From Chromatiales bacterium (GTDB lineage: Bacteria > Pseudomonadota > Gammaproteobacteria > Steroidobacterales > GCA-2729495), in contig NZCC01000003.1 of the NCBI GenBank assembly GCA_002688175.1, positions 4,047-68,046 on the forward strand: a stretch of DNA of 64,000 nt, written 5' to 3'. The stretch's first letter is position 1. Every line of letters begins with the position of its first letter. Below, piece after piece: positions 1-13,131 of the stretch. A program made the translations under genes and the position numbers. The notes under the pieces are model-generated. The model saw only the letters and a program-made list of their open reading frames with translations. It had not been told where the DNA came from and searched no databases.

Positions 1-1199
1 TGATCTTTTCCAACCGTGATGAGCTTCATGCTTGCCCGGGTTCGGTGCTCGGTAAAACTGTTGATCATCGGCACGAATTCGGATGAGTAGACATCAACCT
101 CGTCACCATATTGCTCACGGGCCTGCTTTTCTGTCAGTCCGCAGGTACCGACCGGCGGATGAGTAAATACAACGGTAGCGATGTTGTTGTAGTCGAGCCG
201 CCGATCGGGCATATCGCCGTACAGGCGATCGGCGAGTCGCCGGCCGGCCGCGATGGCGACCGGGGTCAGTGCGGCACGGCCGGTCACGTCGCCAACCGCA
301 AAAATGGTCGGGTTACTCGTGGCCTGCCATTCGTCGGTAATAATAGAGCCGCGATCATCGACCGCAACGCCCGCGGATTCGAGCCCAAGTGCCTGCGTCG
401 ATGCGCGACGTCCGATGCACCAGATCAATGAATCATAGGGTCCGTGCCGATTGCCGTCTTCGGTCGTGAGTATCAGTCCATCATCATCCTGCTCGATACC
501 GGTCGGTACGGCGCCCCGATGCAATACGATGCCGTCCGACTGCAGTACCGCCAGGACCGATTGCTGCAGCATCTCATCGAACGAGCGCAATACGCTATCG
601 AATCGAACCAGCAGGTCTACTTCCGCACCGAGTGCCCGCAGCATCCCGGCCAGTTCCACGGATATATAACCGCTACCGACCATCGCAACCCGACCCGGTA
701 AAGTATCGAGCGCAAAAAACCCATCGGAAGTGATGCCGAGCTCGGCACCGGGAAGCTCGGGCACGATCGGTTCACCGCCGACGGCGATCAGAATCCGCTC
801 GGCACTCAACTGCCGGTCACCGACGCGTACGCGATTCGGCCCTTCCAAAACTCCAAAGCCAACAACATATTCAATAGCCTTGTTGGCAAGATTTTGCGCA
901 TAGATACCGTTTAACCGAGCCACATAGTCATCGCGTCGTGACTTGAGCGCAGACCAGTCATGCCTTAACGCAGCGCTGGCAAACCCGTAACCGGCTGCAT
1001 CATGCATTGCGTGCGCCGCACTGGCCGCATTCCACATGATTTTCTTCGGTACGCAACCCACGTTGACGCAGGTTCCGCCGAGCCGGCCGGCCTCGACGAC
1101 GGCCACTCGCGCACCATACTCCGCCGCGCGTTGTGCCGCAGCCAGCCCGCCGCTGCCGCCGCCCATGACAATCAGGTCGAAGGAGTTTTGTTCAGACAT
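1..1199 (-). CDS. gor: Glutathione-disulfide reductase, partial (C-terminus off window)
   Basis: Reduces glutathione disulfide with NADPH in the cytoplasm. The first 60 residues carry the FAD-binding GGGSGGLAAA motif (about 13-22) and the redox-active pair in GGTCVNVGCVPKK (C44 and C49), typical of glutathione reductase rather than lipoamide dehydrogenase. The last visible residues read RASMKLITVG, matching the start of the dimerisation domain. About 399 codons are visible; the family is about 450 aa, so roughly 50 residues lie beyond base 1. The ATG at 1199 was chosen because FAD-binding homology begins about seven residues later. It is divergent from prlC across 124 bp. Confidence 0.93.
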   Translation of the reverse strand, partial: MSEQNSFDLIVMGGGSGGLAAAQRAAEYGARVAVVEAGRLGGTCVNVGCVPKKIMWNAASAAHAMHDAAGYGFASAALRHDWSALKSRRDDYVARLNGIYAQNLANKAIEYVVGFGVLEGPNRVRVGDRQLSAERILIAVGGEPIVPELPGAELGITSDGFFALDTLPGRVAMVGSGYISVELAGMLRALGAEVDLLVRFDSVLRSFDEMLQQSVLAVLQSDGIVLHRGAVPTGIEQDDDGLILTTEDGNRHGPYDSLIWCIGRRASTQALGLESAGVAVDDRGSIITDEWQATSNPTIFAVGDVTGRAALTPVAIAAGRRLADRLYGDMPDRRLDYNNIATVVFTHPPVGTCGLTEKQAREQYGDEVDVYSSEFVPMINSFTEHRTRASMKLITVGKD

Positions 1200-1323
1200 A
1201 TTATTCATTCCACCTTGTGGTGCCCGACCAAGTGGCCTTACTTAGAAGTGTAAGTCACGTTGTGCCGCTGTGATAGGATGCCGCTTTCGCCGTACAGACA
1301 CACCACAAGGAATCTCCTGTCGA

Positions 1324-3363
1324 ATGGGGACAAACCCGCTCTTGGCCGTCGATCGGCTGCCCGAATTCAGCGCGATCAAACCTGAACACATCGAACCTGC
1401 GTTGACCTACAGACTCAATGCAAACCGTGAGCGCCTCGAAACATTGCTCACCGACGCCGAGGACCAGGCAGCAGATTTTGCAACCGCTATTCTGCCGCTC
1501 GAAGAACTCGGCGATCAGCTCGGCCGCGTCTGGGGTCCGATCGGCCACCTGCATGGCGTCATGAATTCACCGGAACTGCGCGCAGCCTATAACGACTGTC
1601 TGCCGGCGCTGTCACGCTACCAGACTGAGATGGCACAGGACACGCGCCTGTGGCGCCTGTATCAAAAAGTGGCCGAGACGCTGCCGGATGATGCGGCCAG
1701 CAGCCCGGCTGCCAGTGTCGTTAACCAAGCGCTGCGGGATTTCCGCCTGGCCGGCGTAGACCTGCCCGAGGCACAGAAGCAGCAATTCAAGGCCCTGGTT
1801 GAAGAATTGACACAACTCGGCGCACGTTTCGAGCAAAACGTTCTCGACTCGATGGCCGCCTGGTCCGCTCACGAAACTGATAAAGCGCAACTGGCCGGGC
1901 TGCCAGCCTGGGTCATGGAGCAAGCCGCCCAGAATGCCGGTGAGACTTCACTGGACGGATGGCTATTCAGGCTCGACCAACCGACTTATGTGGCAATCCT
2001 AACGCACGCGGAAAATCGCGACCTGCGCCAACGTTTCTACCGCGCCTGGATGACCCGCGCCTCCGCTCAGACCGATAATGATAACTTTGATAACACCGCT
2101 ACCATCGAACGCATACTCGAACTCCGCCATGCGGTAGCCGGGCTGATTGATTTTGAGAATTTTGCCGCTTATTCGCTCGCCACCAAAATGGCTGACTCAG
2201 TTGCCGAAGTACTCGGATTCCTGACCGGTCTCGCGGAAAAATCCCGCACTACCGCAAGTAAGGAACTGGCTGAACTAGAGCGTTTTGCAGGCGAATCCCT
2301 CAACGCCTGGGATATTGCCTTCTGGTCGGAAAAGCTCCGCGAGGAACGCTACTCGGTTTCGGATGAACAATTACGACCCTACCTGCCGCTCGACCGGGTC
2401 CTCGCGGGACTGTTCGAAGTCATGACCAGGCTGTATGGCCTGACGGCAAAGCAGGTCGACGACATTGATGTGTGGCACAAGGATGTGAGCTTTATCGAAC
2501 TGACACAACCCGATGGTGTCGTTGTCGGCGGTTTTTATATGGATCTGTTCGCTCGCCCGGACAAACGCTCCGGAGCATGGATGGATGAATGCATCAGTCG
2601 CAAGGATTTTGCCGGCCAATCCGCACGGCCGGTTGCCCACCTGGTCTGCAACTTTGCCGCGGTGACCGAATCAACACCCAGTCTGCTGACGCACAGCGAT
2701 GTACTGACGCTGTTCCACGAATTTGGCCACACGCTGCACCACCTGCTGACCCGCGTAGATTATCCGAGCGTATCCGGAACCAATGGCGTACCGTGGGATG
2801 CCGTGGAACTGCCGAGCCAGTTCATGGAGAACTTTGCATGGGAGCCGGAGGTTCTGCGGATGATTTCCGGGCACTACGAAACCGGCGAATCTCTGCCGGA
2901 TGAGCTGCTCGACAAGTTGCAGGCTTCACGTACTTTTCATGCCGGACTGCAGATGCTGCGTCAACTGGAACTGGCAATTTTTGATCTGCGCCTGCACGCC
3001 GAATATGACCCGTTAGTCGGCGGCAATATTAACGCGCTGCTGGATGAGATCAGGCAACAGGTTGCGGTTATCAAACAACCCGACTTTAACCGGTTTGCCA
3101 ATTCGTTCTCGCATATCTTTGCCGGCGGTTATGCGGCCGGTTACTACAGCTACAAATGGGCTGAAGTACTTGCGGCGGATACCTGGTCGGCCTTTGAAGA
3201 GCACGGAATTTTTGCTACGGATATTGCCGAACGGTTTCGCTGCGAAATTCTGGAGATCGGCGGTACCCGCCAGATCAGCGATGCGTTTAAGGCTTTTCGC
3301 GGCCGTCCACCACAGATTGAACCATTGCTCGCACAATCCGGTATCGCGGCCGAAACGCCATGA
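1324..3363 (+). CDS. prlC: Oligopeptidase A (M3 metallopeptidase)
   Basis: Cytoplasmic zinc oligopeptidase that degrades peptides, including cleaved signal peptides. The zinc motif HEFGH lies at about residues 465-469, inside the longer LFHEFGHTLHH, and the C-terminal AGGYAAGYYSY stretch is typical of the family. The product is 679 aa, close to E. coli OpdA at 680. An upstream in-frame ATG exists at 1270, but the start at 1324 gives MGTNPLL, matching the family N-terminus MTNPLL, and has AAGGA about 11 bases upstream. The stop overlaps the start of xthA by four bases, so the two are probably co-transcribed. Confidence 0.96.
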   Translation: MGTNPLLAVDRLPEFSAIKPEHIEPALTYRLNANRERLETLLTDAEDQAADFATAILPLEELGDQLGRVWGPIGHLHGVMNSPELRAAYNDCLPALSRYQTEMAQDTRLWRLYQKVAETLPDDAASSPAASVVNQALRDFRLAGVDLPEAQKQQFKALVEELTQLGARFEQNVLDSMAAWSAHETDKAQLAGLPAWVMEQAAQNAGETSLDGWLFRLDQPTYVAILTHAENRDLRQRFYRAWMTRASAQTDNDNFDNTATIERILELRHAVAGLIDFENFAAYSLATKMADSVAEVLGFLTGLAEKSRTTASKELAELERFAGESLNAWDIAFWSEKLREERYSVSDEQLRPYLPLDRVLAGLFEVMTRLYGLTAKQVDDIDVWHKDVSFIELTQPDGVVVGGFYMDLFARPDKRSGAWMDECISRKDFAGQSARPVAHLVCNFAAVTESTPSLLTHSDVLTLFHEFGHTLHHLLTRVDYPSVSGTNGVPWDAVELPSQFMENFAWEPEVLRMISGHYETGESLPDELLDKLQASRTFHAGLQMLRQLELAIFDLRLHAEYDPLVGGNINALLDEIRQQVAVIKQPDFNRFANSFSHIFAGGYAAGYYSYKWAEVLAADTWSAFEEHGIFATDIAERFRCEILEIGGTRQISDAFKAFRGRPPQIEPLLAQSGIAAETP

Positions 3364-4133
3364 AAATTGCCAGCTGGAACGTCAATTCATTACGGGTTCG
3401 CTTGCCTCATGTTCTCGATTGGCTGGACAAACATCAGCCAGATGTTCTCGGCCTGCAGGAACTGAAAATGCCGACTGAGGCATTCCCGGCCGATGAGATT
3501 GCGGAACTCGGTTATCGGTCCGTCGCATTCGGACAAAAAACCTATAACGGCGTCGCCCTGTTGTCGCAACAGGAACCCACCAACGTGACGACCGGCCTGC
3601 CAAATTTTCCCGACGAACAGCGCCGGGTGATCGCCGCCGATTATGGTAAGGTGCGCGTCGCCAACCTGTATGTACCGAACGGGCAGGCCATTGGCGCAGA
3701 TAAATTTGTTTACAAACTTGCCTGGCTCGACGCGTTACGAGACTGGCTCACAGCAGAACTCGTTGCCAATCCGAATATCGTCGTAATGGGCGATTTCAAC
3801 ATTGCGCCGGCAGATCGCGATGTTTATGACCCGGACCAATGGCGCGGCAAGATACTGTGCAGCGATGATGAACGAGCTCAGTTGCAGGACATTGAATCCA
3901 TCGGATTTACCGACACCTTCCGGCTGTTCGACCAGCCGGACAATACATTCAGCTGGTGGGACTATCGGGCCGCAGCATTTCGCCGCAAGCGCGGCCTGCG
4001 CATCGACCTTATTCTCGCATCGGCAGCGATGGCTGGCCTTTGCACGACAAGCGATGTTGATCCTGAACCTCGTAAACTCGAACGACCCTCCGATCATGCA
4101 CCCGTATTTGCCGTGTTCGACCAAACGCCATAG
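3360..4133 (+). CDS. xthA: Exodeoxyribonuclease III
   Basis: DNA repair enzyme of the EEP family: AP endonuclease and 3'-5' exonuclease. It starts MKIASWNVNSLR (metal-binding Asn7), has Glu34 in LQELKMP, the catalytic GDFNIAP motif in the middle, and a C-terminal SDHAPV with the catalytic His. It is 257 aa, near the usual 255-270. The ATG overlaps the prlC stop as ATGA, which supports both the start and translational coupling. The protein looks complete with all catalytic residues present. Confidence 0.95.
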   Translation: MKIASWNVNSLRVRLPHVLDWLDKHQPDVLGLQELKMPTEAFPADEIAELGYRSVAFGQKTYNGVALLSQQEPTNVTTGLPNFPDEQRRVIAADYGKVRVANLYVPNGQAIGADKFVYKLAWLDALRDWLTAELVANPNIVVMGDFNIAPADRDVYDPDQWRGKILCSDDERAQLQDIESIGFTDTFRLFDQPDNTFSWWDYRAAAFRRKRGLRIDLILASAAMAGLCTTSDVDPEPRKLERPSDHAPVFAVFDQTP

Positions 4134-4289
4134 CAACTATTCGACATAATTACCTCTGAACGTGTGGAATTGGCTTCAGGCACACTGTTTGGATACCTCA
4201 TTTCTGTGGCCCAGTACCGGCAATGAGCATCACGATTATGCGAAAATCTCTTCAATAATAAAAACTTAGGCTTAATAGCCAATCCCTGT

Positions 4290-5339
4290 ATGGTCAATAG
4301 TCCTGATTTTCTTCCTGGCAGCCGCTCGCAACCGGCTGATCGTCGTGACGATTATGATGTCACGAATACGGTAAACGTCGCTTCGGTTCCCGCAGTCCGT
4401 GATGCCGTGCAGGCGCTGTTCGAGATGATGTTTCCCACCGCATCATTCGATCCATTATGGCTTGCCTTTCACGATTTTAACCTGCTGTTCGATGGCCGCC
4501 TGCCCGGTTATCGTGGTTGCGACACGGTCTATCACGACAAACAGCATACCCTCGACATGACACTGGCCATGACACGATTAATGGCCGGGTATGAAAGTAC
4601 CTGTGCCGAAAAAGACCGACTTGGCCCAGAACGTACCATGCTGGGTATCATCACGGCCCTGTTTCACGATTCCGGTTATATCCGGCGTACCGATGAGCTG
4701 CGCTGGCAAAACGGCGCCGAGGTTACGAGCTGGCACGTTTCCCGCGGCGCAGAATTTCTGCGCACGATATTGCCACGCCTTGGGTTGGAACACTGGAGCG
4801 AGGTGGCAACACGGATTGTGCATTTCACCGGCTATGAGATCGACATCGATGATATCGAGCTGGATGATCCGAACGACATCATGGTTGGTCATTTTCTTGG
4901 CACGGCCGACCTTATGGCGCAGATGGCCGATCGCTGTTATCTGGAGAAATGCCGCGATCGCCTGTATTCGGAGTTTGTACTGGCCGGTGTCACGATCAAA
5001 AAAGATTCAATTTATATCAATGATATGAACTACTCGTCAGGCATCGACCTGTTGAAAAAAACCCCTGACTTTTTTCAGAACATGGCAATGAAAAGATTAA
5101 ACACAAAGTTCAATCGTGCCTATCAGTACATCGAAGTACTCTATGACGGGCGCAATCCATATTTTGAATTTATAGAAAAGAATCTGCACTATCTCTGCCG
5201 AATCATCGACAGTGGTGACTGGCATGAACTGCGGCGCAGCCCTCCGTGCTATACGGCGCTCGACAACCCGATTCAATCAGTCAGTGCGCTGGTCAGCCAG
5301 CGGTTGTCAGACCAGCACGTGCCAGACAACTCAAAATAA
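4290..5339 (+). CDS. HD-domain protein, putative phosphohydrolase/phosphodiesterase
   Basis: Not assigned to a named gene. The 349-aa protein has an HD metal-binding arrangement: YHDKQHTLDM (H82, H86), LFHDSGY (H126-D127), H178 in IVHFTGYEI and a late Asp in GTADLMAQMADR (about D207). The spacing resembles HD/PDEase folds that hydrolyse cyclic nucleotides or nucleotides, but the substrate cannot be read from sequence. No membrane segment or sensory domain was recognised. It stands alone between xthA (156 bp upstream, same strand) and glmS (convergent), so it is probably monocistronic. The ATG at 4290 has no strong ribosome site; the first 30 residues are low in homology signal and the start may be later. 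Confidence 0.75.
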   Translation: MVNSPDFLPGSRSQPADRRDDYDVTNTVNVASVPAVRDAVQALFEMMFPTASFDPLWLAFHDFNLLFDGRLPGYRGCDTVYHDKQHTLDMTLAMTRLMAGYESTCAEKDRLGPERTMLGIITALFHDSGYIRRTDELRWQNGAEVTSWHVSRGAEFLRTILPRLGLEHWSEVATRIVHFTGYEIDIDDIELDDPNDIMVGHFLGTADLMAQMADRCYLEKCRDRLYSEFVLAGVTIKKDSIYINDMNYSSGIDLLKKTPDFFQNMAMKRLNTKFNRAYQYIEVLYDGRNPYFEFIEKNLHYLCRIIDSGDWHELRRSPPCYTALDNPIQSVSALVSQRLSDQHVPDNSK

Positions 5340-5377
5340 TCCGTGTGTACAGCTCCTGAAATGGGAGCCAGGCCGTT

Positions 5378-7210
5378 TTACTCTACTGTCACGGACTTCG
5401 CGAGATTACGCGGCTGATCAACATCCGTTCCTTTCAACACTGCTACATGATATGCCAGCAGTTGCAGCGGCACCGTGTAGACAATCGGTGCCTGAAAGTA
5501 GCTGATATGTTGCGGCATCTCAATGACCGTGACACCGTCACTGGATTCAAACCCGGAATCCGGATCGGCAAATACAATCAACTCGCCGCCACGTGCGCGC
5601 ACCTCCATCAGGTTTGATTTAAGCTTTTCCAGCAAATTGTCATTTGGCGCCACCGCCACGACCGGCATATCCGCATCGACCAACGCCAGCGGCCCATGCT
5701 TTAACTCACCGGCAGGGTAGGCCTCTGCATGAATATATGAAATCTCCTTGAGCTTTAGTGCGCCCTCCATCGCGATCGGATGCATAATCCCGCGGCCGAG
5801 GAACAAGGCATGCTGTTTATCAGCAAATCTTTCTGCAAGATCGCGCATGACCGTATCGAGTGCCAGTGTCTGCTCGACCATACGTGGCACTTCAAGCAAC
5901 CGCTTGATGTGCTCAGCGGTACGTTCGGAATCATCGCCATGGCACTTTTCGAGTGAAATAACGAGCAATGACAGCGCCGCCAGTTGGGTCGTAAACGCCT
6001 TTGTCGACGCAACACCGATTTCCGGGCCGGCACGTGTCAGCATGACGAGGTCAGAATCCCTGACCAGGGAACTCTCCGCTACGTTACAGATCGCCAGTGT
6101 TGCGAGATAACCGGCATCCTTCGCCAGATTCAGCGCCGCGAGTGTGTCGGCTGTTTCACCGGACTGTGAAATCGTTACGAACAGTGTATCGGGCGGCACG
6201 ACCGGATTGCGATAGCGATACTCACTGGCAATCTCGACATTACACGGCAGGTGACAGAACTGCTCAATGAAGTAACGAGCGACCACACCGGCATGGTAGC
6301 TAGTACCGCAGGCAACGATATGTACACCTTTCGTGCGGTTAAACACTTCCGCAGCACCCGGGCCAAAGGCCGCATCAAGCATACGATCACTACTAATTCG
6401 CTCTTCAAGCGTCTGCACGATCCCTTCCGGTTGCTCGTGGATTTCCTTGATCATAAAATGCTGATAACCACCCTTATCAATGGCGTCAGCCGACATCTCA
6501 CTTTCGCGCACTGCTCTCTCGACCGGTGCACCAGTCGCGTCGATGATCCGCACGCTATGCTTGTGTACGTCAGCGATATCGCCATCTTCGAGAAAAATAA
6601 TCTGCCGTGTGACCGGTAACAGGGCGGCAACATCGGATGCGACAAAATTTTCTTCAACACCCAGACCGATGACGACCGGCATCGCATGACGGGCGAGTAC
6701 GATGCGATCCGGATCGGCGAGAGACAACACAACAAGCGCGTATGCACCCTCAAGCTCGAGACTGGTTGCCCGAACTGCGTCAGGGAGATCAGGTGTTGTC
6801 TGCAGGTGATAATGAATCAGATGAACGATAACTTCGCTATCAGTTTGCGTCACACACTCATAACCGAGTGCAGTCAGCTTGAAACGCAGATCTTCATAAT
6901 TCTCGATGATGCCGTTATGGACAATGGCCAAATCATCACCGGACATGTGCGGGTGGGCATTTACTTCACTCGGTTCACCGTGCGTCGCCCAGCGAGTGTG
7001 AGCAATGCCGGTCCGGCTGGACAACGGCTCATTGTCCAGGGCCGATTCAAGCTCTGCCACCTTGCCGAGCCGGCGACGCCTTTCAAGTACGCCGTCGGCA
7101 AGCGCTGCAATGCCGGCCGAATCATAGCCGCGATACTCGAGACGCCTGAGGCCCTCAATTAATATCGGAACAACGTTTCGTTCTGCAACTGCGCCGACAA
7201 TTCCGCACAT
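5378..7210 (-). CDS. glmS: Glutamine-fructose-6-phosphate aminotransferase
   Basis: Makes glucosamine-6-phosphate from fructose-6-phosphate and glutamine, the first committed step to UDP-GlcNAc for peptidoglycan and LPS. The N-terminal glutamine amidotransferase domain begins MCGIVGAV, with Cys2 as nucleophile after Met removal. Two SIS sugar-isomerase domains follow (about 290-430 and 460-600), and the protein ends [11 protein letters not shown], the usual family end. The 610-aa length is normal. It lies 85 bp downstream of glmU, which makes the same pathway's end product, and the pair follows the ATP synthase operon as in many gammaproteobacteria. Confidence 0.98.
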   Translation of the reverse strand: MCGIVGAVAERNVVPILIEGLRRLEYRGYDSAGIAALADGVLERRRRLGKVAELESALDNEPLSSRTGIAHTRWATHGEPSEVNAHPHMSGDDLAIVHNGIIENYEDLRFKLTALGYECVTQTDSEVIVHLIHYHLQTTPDLPDAVRATSLELEGAYALVVLSLADPDRIVLARHAMPVVIGLGVEENFVASDVAALLPVTRQIIFLEDGDIADVHKHSVRIIDATGAPVERAVRESEMSADAIDKGGYQHFMIKEIHEQPEGIVQTLEERISSDRMLDAAFGPGAAEVFNRTKGVHIVACGTSYHAGVVARYFIEQFCHLPCNVEIASEYRYRNPVVPPDTLFVTISQSGETADTLAALNLAKDAGYLATLAICNVAESSLVRDSDLVMLTRAGPEIGVASTKAFTTQLAALSLLVISLEKCHGDDSERTAEHIKRLLEVPRMVEQTLALDTVMRDLAERFADKQHALFLGRGIMHPIAMEGALKLKEISYIHAEAYPAGELKHGPLALVDADMPVVAVAPNDNLLEKLKSNLMEVRARGGELIVFADPDSGFESSDGVTVIEMPQHISYFQAPIVYTVPLQLLAYHVAVLKGTDVDQPRNLAKSVTVE

Positions 7211-7295
7211 AGTTCTTCAGCCCTGTTTAGTTGTTGGCCCCGAATTATCCGGGTTTTTCAACAGAAAAATGGAATAGAGCCCATTTTTCCTGAAT

Positions 7296-8669
7296 TTATT
7301 CCCCGGGCTTATCCTTGGTTGGTCGCTGCCAGCCCTTTATAACTTTCTGCCGGGCTCGCTCAACGGTCAGTTCGCCGGCCGGCGCATCCTTCGAAACCGT
7401 CGCGCCGGCACCGATCGTTGCGCCGGCACCGATATTAACCGGCGCCACCAGCTCGACGCCTGAACCGATAAATGCGCCATCGCCGATTACGGTCGGATGT
7501 TTGTTCGCACCATCGTAGTTACAGGTAATAGTCCCTGCACCAACATTAACCCTCTCACCGATGGTCGTGTCGCCAATATAGGTCAGGTGATTAACTTTGC
7601 TGCCCATACCGATACGGCTTTTCTTGATCTCGACAAAATTCCCGAGCTTGGCCTGATCATCCAGTTCAACACCGGGGCGAGTGCGCGCATACGGGCCTAT
7701 CTCGCATGATGCACCGATCGTAGTCTGATCAATGATGCAATTCGGCAAAATCCTGGTACCGGCACCAACTGAAGCATTGCTGATAATGGTATTTGCGCCA
7801 ACCTGTACGTCATCCCCGAGAACAACGTCACCCGAAAAAATTGTATTGATGTCCAGAACCACATCCCTGCCACAAGTCAGCTTACCGCGAATATCAACAC
7901 GATGCGGGTCAATCATCGTGACACCCTGCTGCATCAGTACATCAGTGACAGACTTCTGATGGTTACGTTCTGCCTCAGCAAGCTGTTTCTTATCATTGAT
8001 ACCCAGCACTTCGGTCGGGCTATCGGTATTTACCGGCACAACTGAAACGCCATCATCAATCGCACAACCAACGATATCGGTCAGATAATATTCACCCTGG
8101 GTATTGTCCGACTTGAGCCGTGGCAGCCAGGAGGTCAGTAATTGAGCCCGGCAGGCCATCAGGCCCGTGTTGATTTCTGTGATCAGTTTCTGCTCATCGG
8201 TCGCATCTTTTTCCTCGACAATGGCCGTGACATGACTGTCGATATCACGAACAATCCTGCCATAGCCGGAAGGATCAACAAGATTGGTCGTCAGAATAGC
8301 GAGCTTGTCAGTCTCAGCCGCCGTGATCAGCGGCTCAATCGTCGCCGCCCGCACCAGCGGCACATCGCCGCACAGAATCAGTACGACATCATCCGCACCT
8401 AAATGCGGCAAGGCCTGCATGACGGCATGTCCGGTTCCCAATTGTTCTGCCTGCAACACCCAGACCAGCTCTTCGTCGGTAAAAGCGGCTTTAACACGCT
8501 CGCCCCCATGCCCATAGACCACACAGATCCGGGCCGGGCCCAGAATACGAACCGTATCGGTTACGTGTGCCAGCAACGGACGGCCCGCCAACGGCTGCAA
8601 CACCTTGGGCAGATCAGAGCCCATCCGCTTGCCCTGGCCGGCAGCCAGAATGACGACGCTTACATCCAT
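7296..8669 (-). CDS. glmU: Bifunctional GlcNAc-1-P uridyltransferase / GlcN-1-P acetyltransferase
   Basis: Converts glucosamine-1-phosphate to UDP-GlcNAc in two steps. The N-terminal pyrophosphorylase domain shows LAAGQGKRMGS (about 8-18) and LCGDVPL. The C-terminal half (about 255-450) is a left-handed beta-helix of hexapeptide repeats, with the acetyltransferase His at 361 in NHLTYIGD. The 457 aa match E. coli (456). It sits between atpC and glmS on the same strand. The 169-bp gap from atpC contains an inverted repeat, so glmU may be read from its own promoter or by readthrough. Confidence 0.98.
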   Translation of the reverse strand: MDVSVVILAAGQGKRMGSDLPKVLQPLAGRPLLAHVTDTVRILGPARICVVYGHGGERVKAAFTDEELVWVLQAEQLGTGHAVMQALPHLGADDVVLILCGDVPLVRAATIEPLITAAETDKLAILTTNLVDPSGYGRIVRDIDSHVTAIVEEKDATDEQKLITEINTGLMACRAQLLTSWLPRLKSDNTQGEYYLTDIVGCAIDDGVSVVPVNTDSPTEVLGINDKKQLAEAERNHQKSVTDVLMQQGVTMIDPHRVDIRGKLTCGRDVVLDINTIFSGDVVLGDDVQVGANTIISNASVGAGTRILPNCIIDQTTIGASCEIGPYARTRPGVELDDQAKLGNFVEIKKSRIGMGSKVNHLTYIGDTTIGERVNVGAGTITCNYDGANKHPTVIGDGAFIGSGVELVAPVNIGAGATIGAGATVSKDAPAGELTVERARQKVIKGWQRPTKDKPGE

Positions 8670-8795
8670 GCGATATTTCCGTAGTTCGTGGTGTTCAAGC
8701 GATCAACTTTACCCGCTTGGGGCTTAAATTTGGAGTCTTGGTGGATTAACTATTGGTTAGGTGAGGGGGGGCCGCGGTTCGTTGGCTGTAGGGGG

Positions 8796-8822
8796 CTTTC
8801 CCTGGACGGTGTCGAGGGAAAG
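8796..8822 (-). terminator. Inverted repeat after the atp operon, possible terminator
   Basis: An 8-bp perfect inverted repeat, CTTTCCCT and AGGGAAAG, with an 11-nt loop, lies 17 bases beyond the atpC stop. No T-run follows on the minus strand, so it is at best a weak or Rho-assisted terminator, or an RNA-stabilising 3' hairpin between the atp operon and glmU-glmS. Confidence 0.4.
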
Positions 8823-8838
8823 ACCAGAAAAATCGGGC

Positions 8839-9261
8839 CTAGCTACGCCGACCCTTAAGCTTCTGCGCCGCACTATACCGCGCAGCTGCTTCCACAAGTT
8901 GCAACTGAGCATGCACAATGTCTTCCTTACCCGTAGCACCGGCCAACTCAGCCTCGGCCAATTTATGCGCATCAAGCGCCGCCTGCTCATCGAGTTGATC
9001 ACCATGTAACGCGGAGTCGGCCAACACCGTCACGAGATGCGGCTGAACTTCAAGGACGCCGCCGGTCACATAGATGAAAACCTCATCGGTCTCATCCGGC
9101 ACCTTAATCCGCACCTCACCGGGTCGCAGGTTGGTCATCAACGGCGCATGTCGTGGCGTAATGCCCACATCGCCCAGGCTTGCGGGTGCAACTACCATCT
9201 CGGCATCACCCGAATAAATTTCACCTTCGGCGCTGACTATTTCGACGTGAATGGTGCTCAT
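8839..9261 (-). CDS. atpC: ATP synthase F1 subunit epsilon
   Basis: Central-stalk subunit that regulates ATP hydrolysis. It starts MSTIHVEIVSAEGEIYSG and has the beta-sandwich motif GITPRHAPLMTNLRPG, with a C-terminal helical hairpin rich in Ala, Glu and Leu. The 140 aa are normal. It is last in the atp operon, 30 bp after atpD. Confidence 0.97.
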   Translation of the reverse strand: MSTIHVEIVSAEGEIYSGDAEMVVAPASLGDVGITPRHAPLMTNLRPGEVRIKVPDETDEVFIYVTGGVLEVQPHLVTVLADSALHGDQLDEQAALDAHKLAEAELAGATGKEDIVHAQLQLVEAAARYSAAQKLKGRRS

Positions 9262-9291
9262 GCAGCTTTTCTCATTAAAAAACCAGACCCA

Positions 9292-11542
<2,251 letters not shown>

Positions 11543-11577
11543 GTAAAACTCTTCGTTAAGCTCGTCTACTATCGAGA

Positions 11578-13119
11578 CTAATATGCGCCATTCGCCTTAA
11601 AATCTTCGACTGCTGTTTTCAGACCGCCGGTGATCTCATCATTCAGATCACCACTTTCGTTGATCTTGCCGACCAGGTCTGCAAACTTGTCATTGATATA
11701 AGCATGCATCGCCGCTTCAAACTCGACGATCTTGTTCGCGTCGACATCATCGAGATAACCCTCATTCGCCGCGTACAACGAAACTGCCATTTCGCCAACG
11801 GACAACGGCGTGTACTGCGGCTGCTTCATCAGTTCCGTGACTCGCTGGCCACGCTCGAGCTGCTTGCGAGTCGCCTCATCAAGATCGGATGCGAACTGGG
11901 CGAAAGCTGCCAGTTCGCGATACTGGGCGAGGGCAAGACGTACGCCGCCACCCAGCTTCTTGATAATCTTGGTCTGTGCAGCACCACCAACACGTGAGAC
12001 GGACAAGCCTGCATTGATAGCAGGCCGAATGCCGGCATTAAACAAGTCGGTTTCAAGAAATATCTGACCATCGGTAATAGAGATCACGTTGGTCGGTACG
12101 AATGCCGACACGTCACCGGCCTGGGTCTCGATAATCGGCAGTGCCGTCAGTGAACCCGTCTGGCCTTTTACCTGGCCGTTCGTCAACCGTTCGACTTCAG
12201 TTTCGTTGATGCGTGCTGCGCGTTCCAGAAGCCGTGAATGCAGGTAGAAAACATCACCCGGATAGGCCTCACGTCCCGGCGGACGACGTAGCAGCAACGA
12301 CACCTGGCGATAAGCCCAGGCCTGTTTGGTCAGATCATCATAAATAATAAGAGCATCTTCGCCGCGATCGCGGAAGTATTCGCCCATGGAGCAACCTGAA
12401 TACGGGGCGATGTACTGCATGGCGGCCGATTCTGAGGCGCCGGCAGAGACGACGATCGTGTGCTCCATTGCGCCGTGCTCTTCGAGCTTGTTCACCACGT
12501 TGACGACCGTCGAAGCCTTCTGGCCGATCGCAACGTAGATACATTTGATGCCGGTGCCTTTCTGGTTGATGATCGTATCGATCGCAACAGCGGTCTTGCC
12601 GGTCTGGCGATCGCCGATGATCAGCTCACGCTGACCACGACCGATCGGCACCATCGCGTCAATTGATTTCAGGCCGGTCTGCACCGGCTGATCGACCGAC
12701 TGGCGCTCGATAACGCCCGGCGCAACCTTTTCAATCGGCGAATGCTCACTGGCTGCTATCGGGCCTTTACCGTCAATCGGTTCGCCAAGGGAATTAACGA
12801 CACGACCCAGTAATTCAGGTCCGACCGGTACTTCAAGAATACGGCCGGTCGTCTTGACCGTGTCGCCTTCAGAAATATGTTTGTAATCACCGAGCACAAC
12901 GGCGCCGACCGAATCCTGTTCCAGGTTCAGCGCAAGGCCGAACGTGTCGCCGGGAAACTCGAGCATCTCACCGTACTGGGCGGCGCCCAGACCGTGGATT
13001 CGCGTAATGCCGTCCGTTACCGCGATCACGGTACCGACGTCACGCGCCTCGGCAGCGCTGTCAAAATCTTCGATGCGCTGTTTAATGAGTTCGCTAATTT
13101 CAGAGGCTTTGATGGCCAT
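11578..13119 (-). CDS. atpA: ATP synthase F1 subunit alpha
   Basis: Non-catalytic nucleotide-binding subunit of F1. The P-loop GDRQTGKT is at 169-176. The catalytic-site arginine region [11 protein letters not shown] is present. At 513 aa it equals the E. coli protein. It follows atpH by 12 bp and precedes atpG by 35 bp. Confidence 0.98.
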   Translation of the reverse strand: MAIKASEISELIKQRIEDFDSAAEARDVGTVIAVTDGITRIHGLGAAQYGEMLEFPGDTFGLALNLEQDSVGAVVLGDYKHISEGDTVKTTGRILEVPVGPELLGRVVNSLGEPIDGKGPIAASEHSPIEKVAPGVIERQSVDQPVQTGLKSIDAMVPIGRGQRELIIGDRQTGKTAVAIDTIINQKGTGIKCIYVAIGQKASTVVNVVNKLEEHGAMEHTIVVSAGASESAAMQYIAPYSGCSMGEYFRDRGEDALIIYDDLTKQAWAYRQVSLLLRRPPGREAYPGDVFYLHSRLLERAARINETEVERLTNGQVKGQTGSLTALPIIETQAGDVSAFVPTNVISITDGQIFLETDLFNAGIRPAINAGLSVSRVGGAAQTKIIKKLGGGVRLALAQYRELAAFAQFASDLDEATRKQLERGQRVTELMKQPQYTPLSVGEMAVSLYAANEGYLDDVDANKIVEFEAAMHAYINDKFADLVGKINESGDLNDEITGGLKTAVEDFKANGAY

Positions 13120-13131
13120 CTTTTGATTCCT

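Noticed and set aside
5352-5368. Hairpin between the HD-domain gene and glmS
   Set aside because: Only a 5-bp stem without a T-run; too weak to call a terminator.
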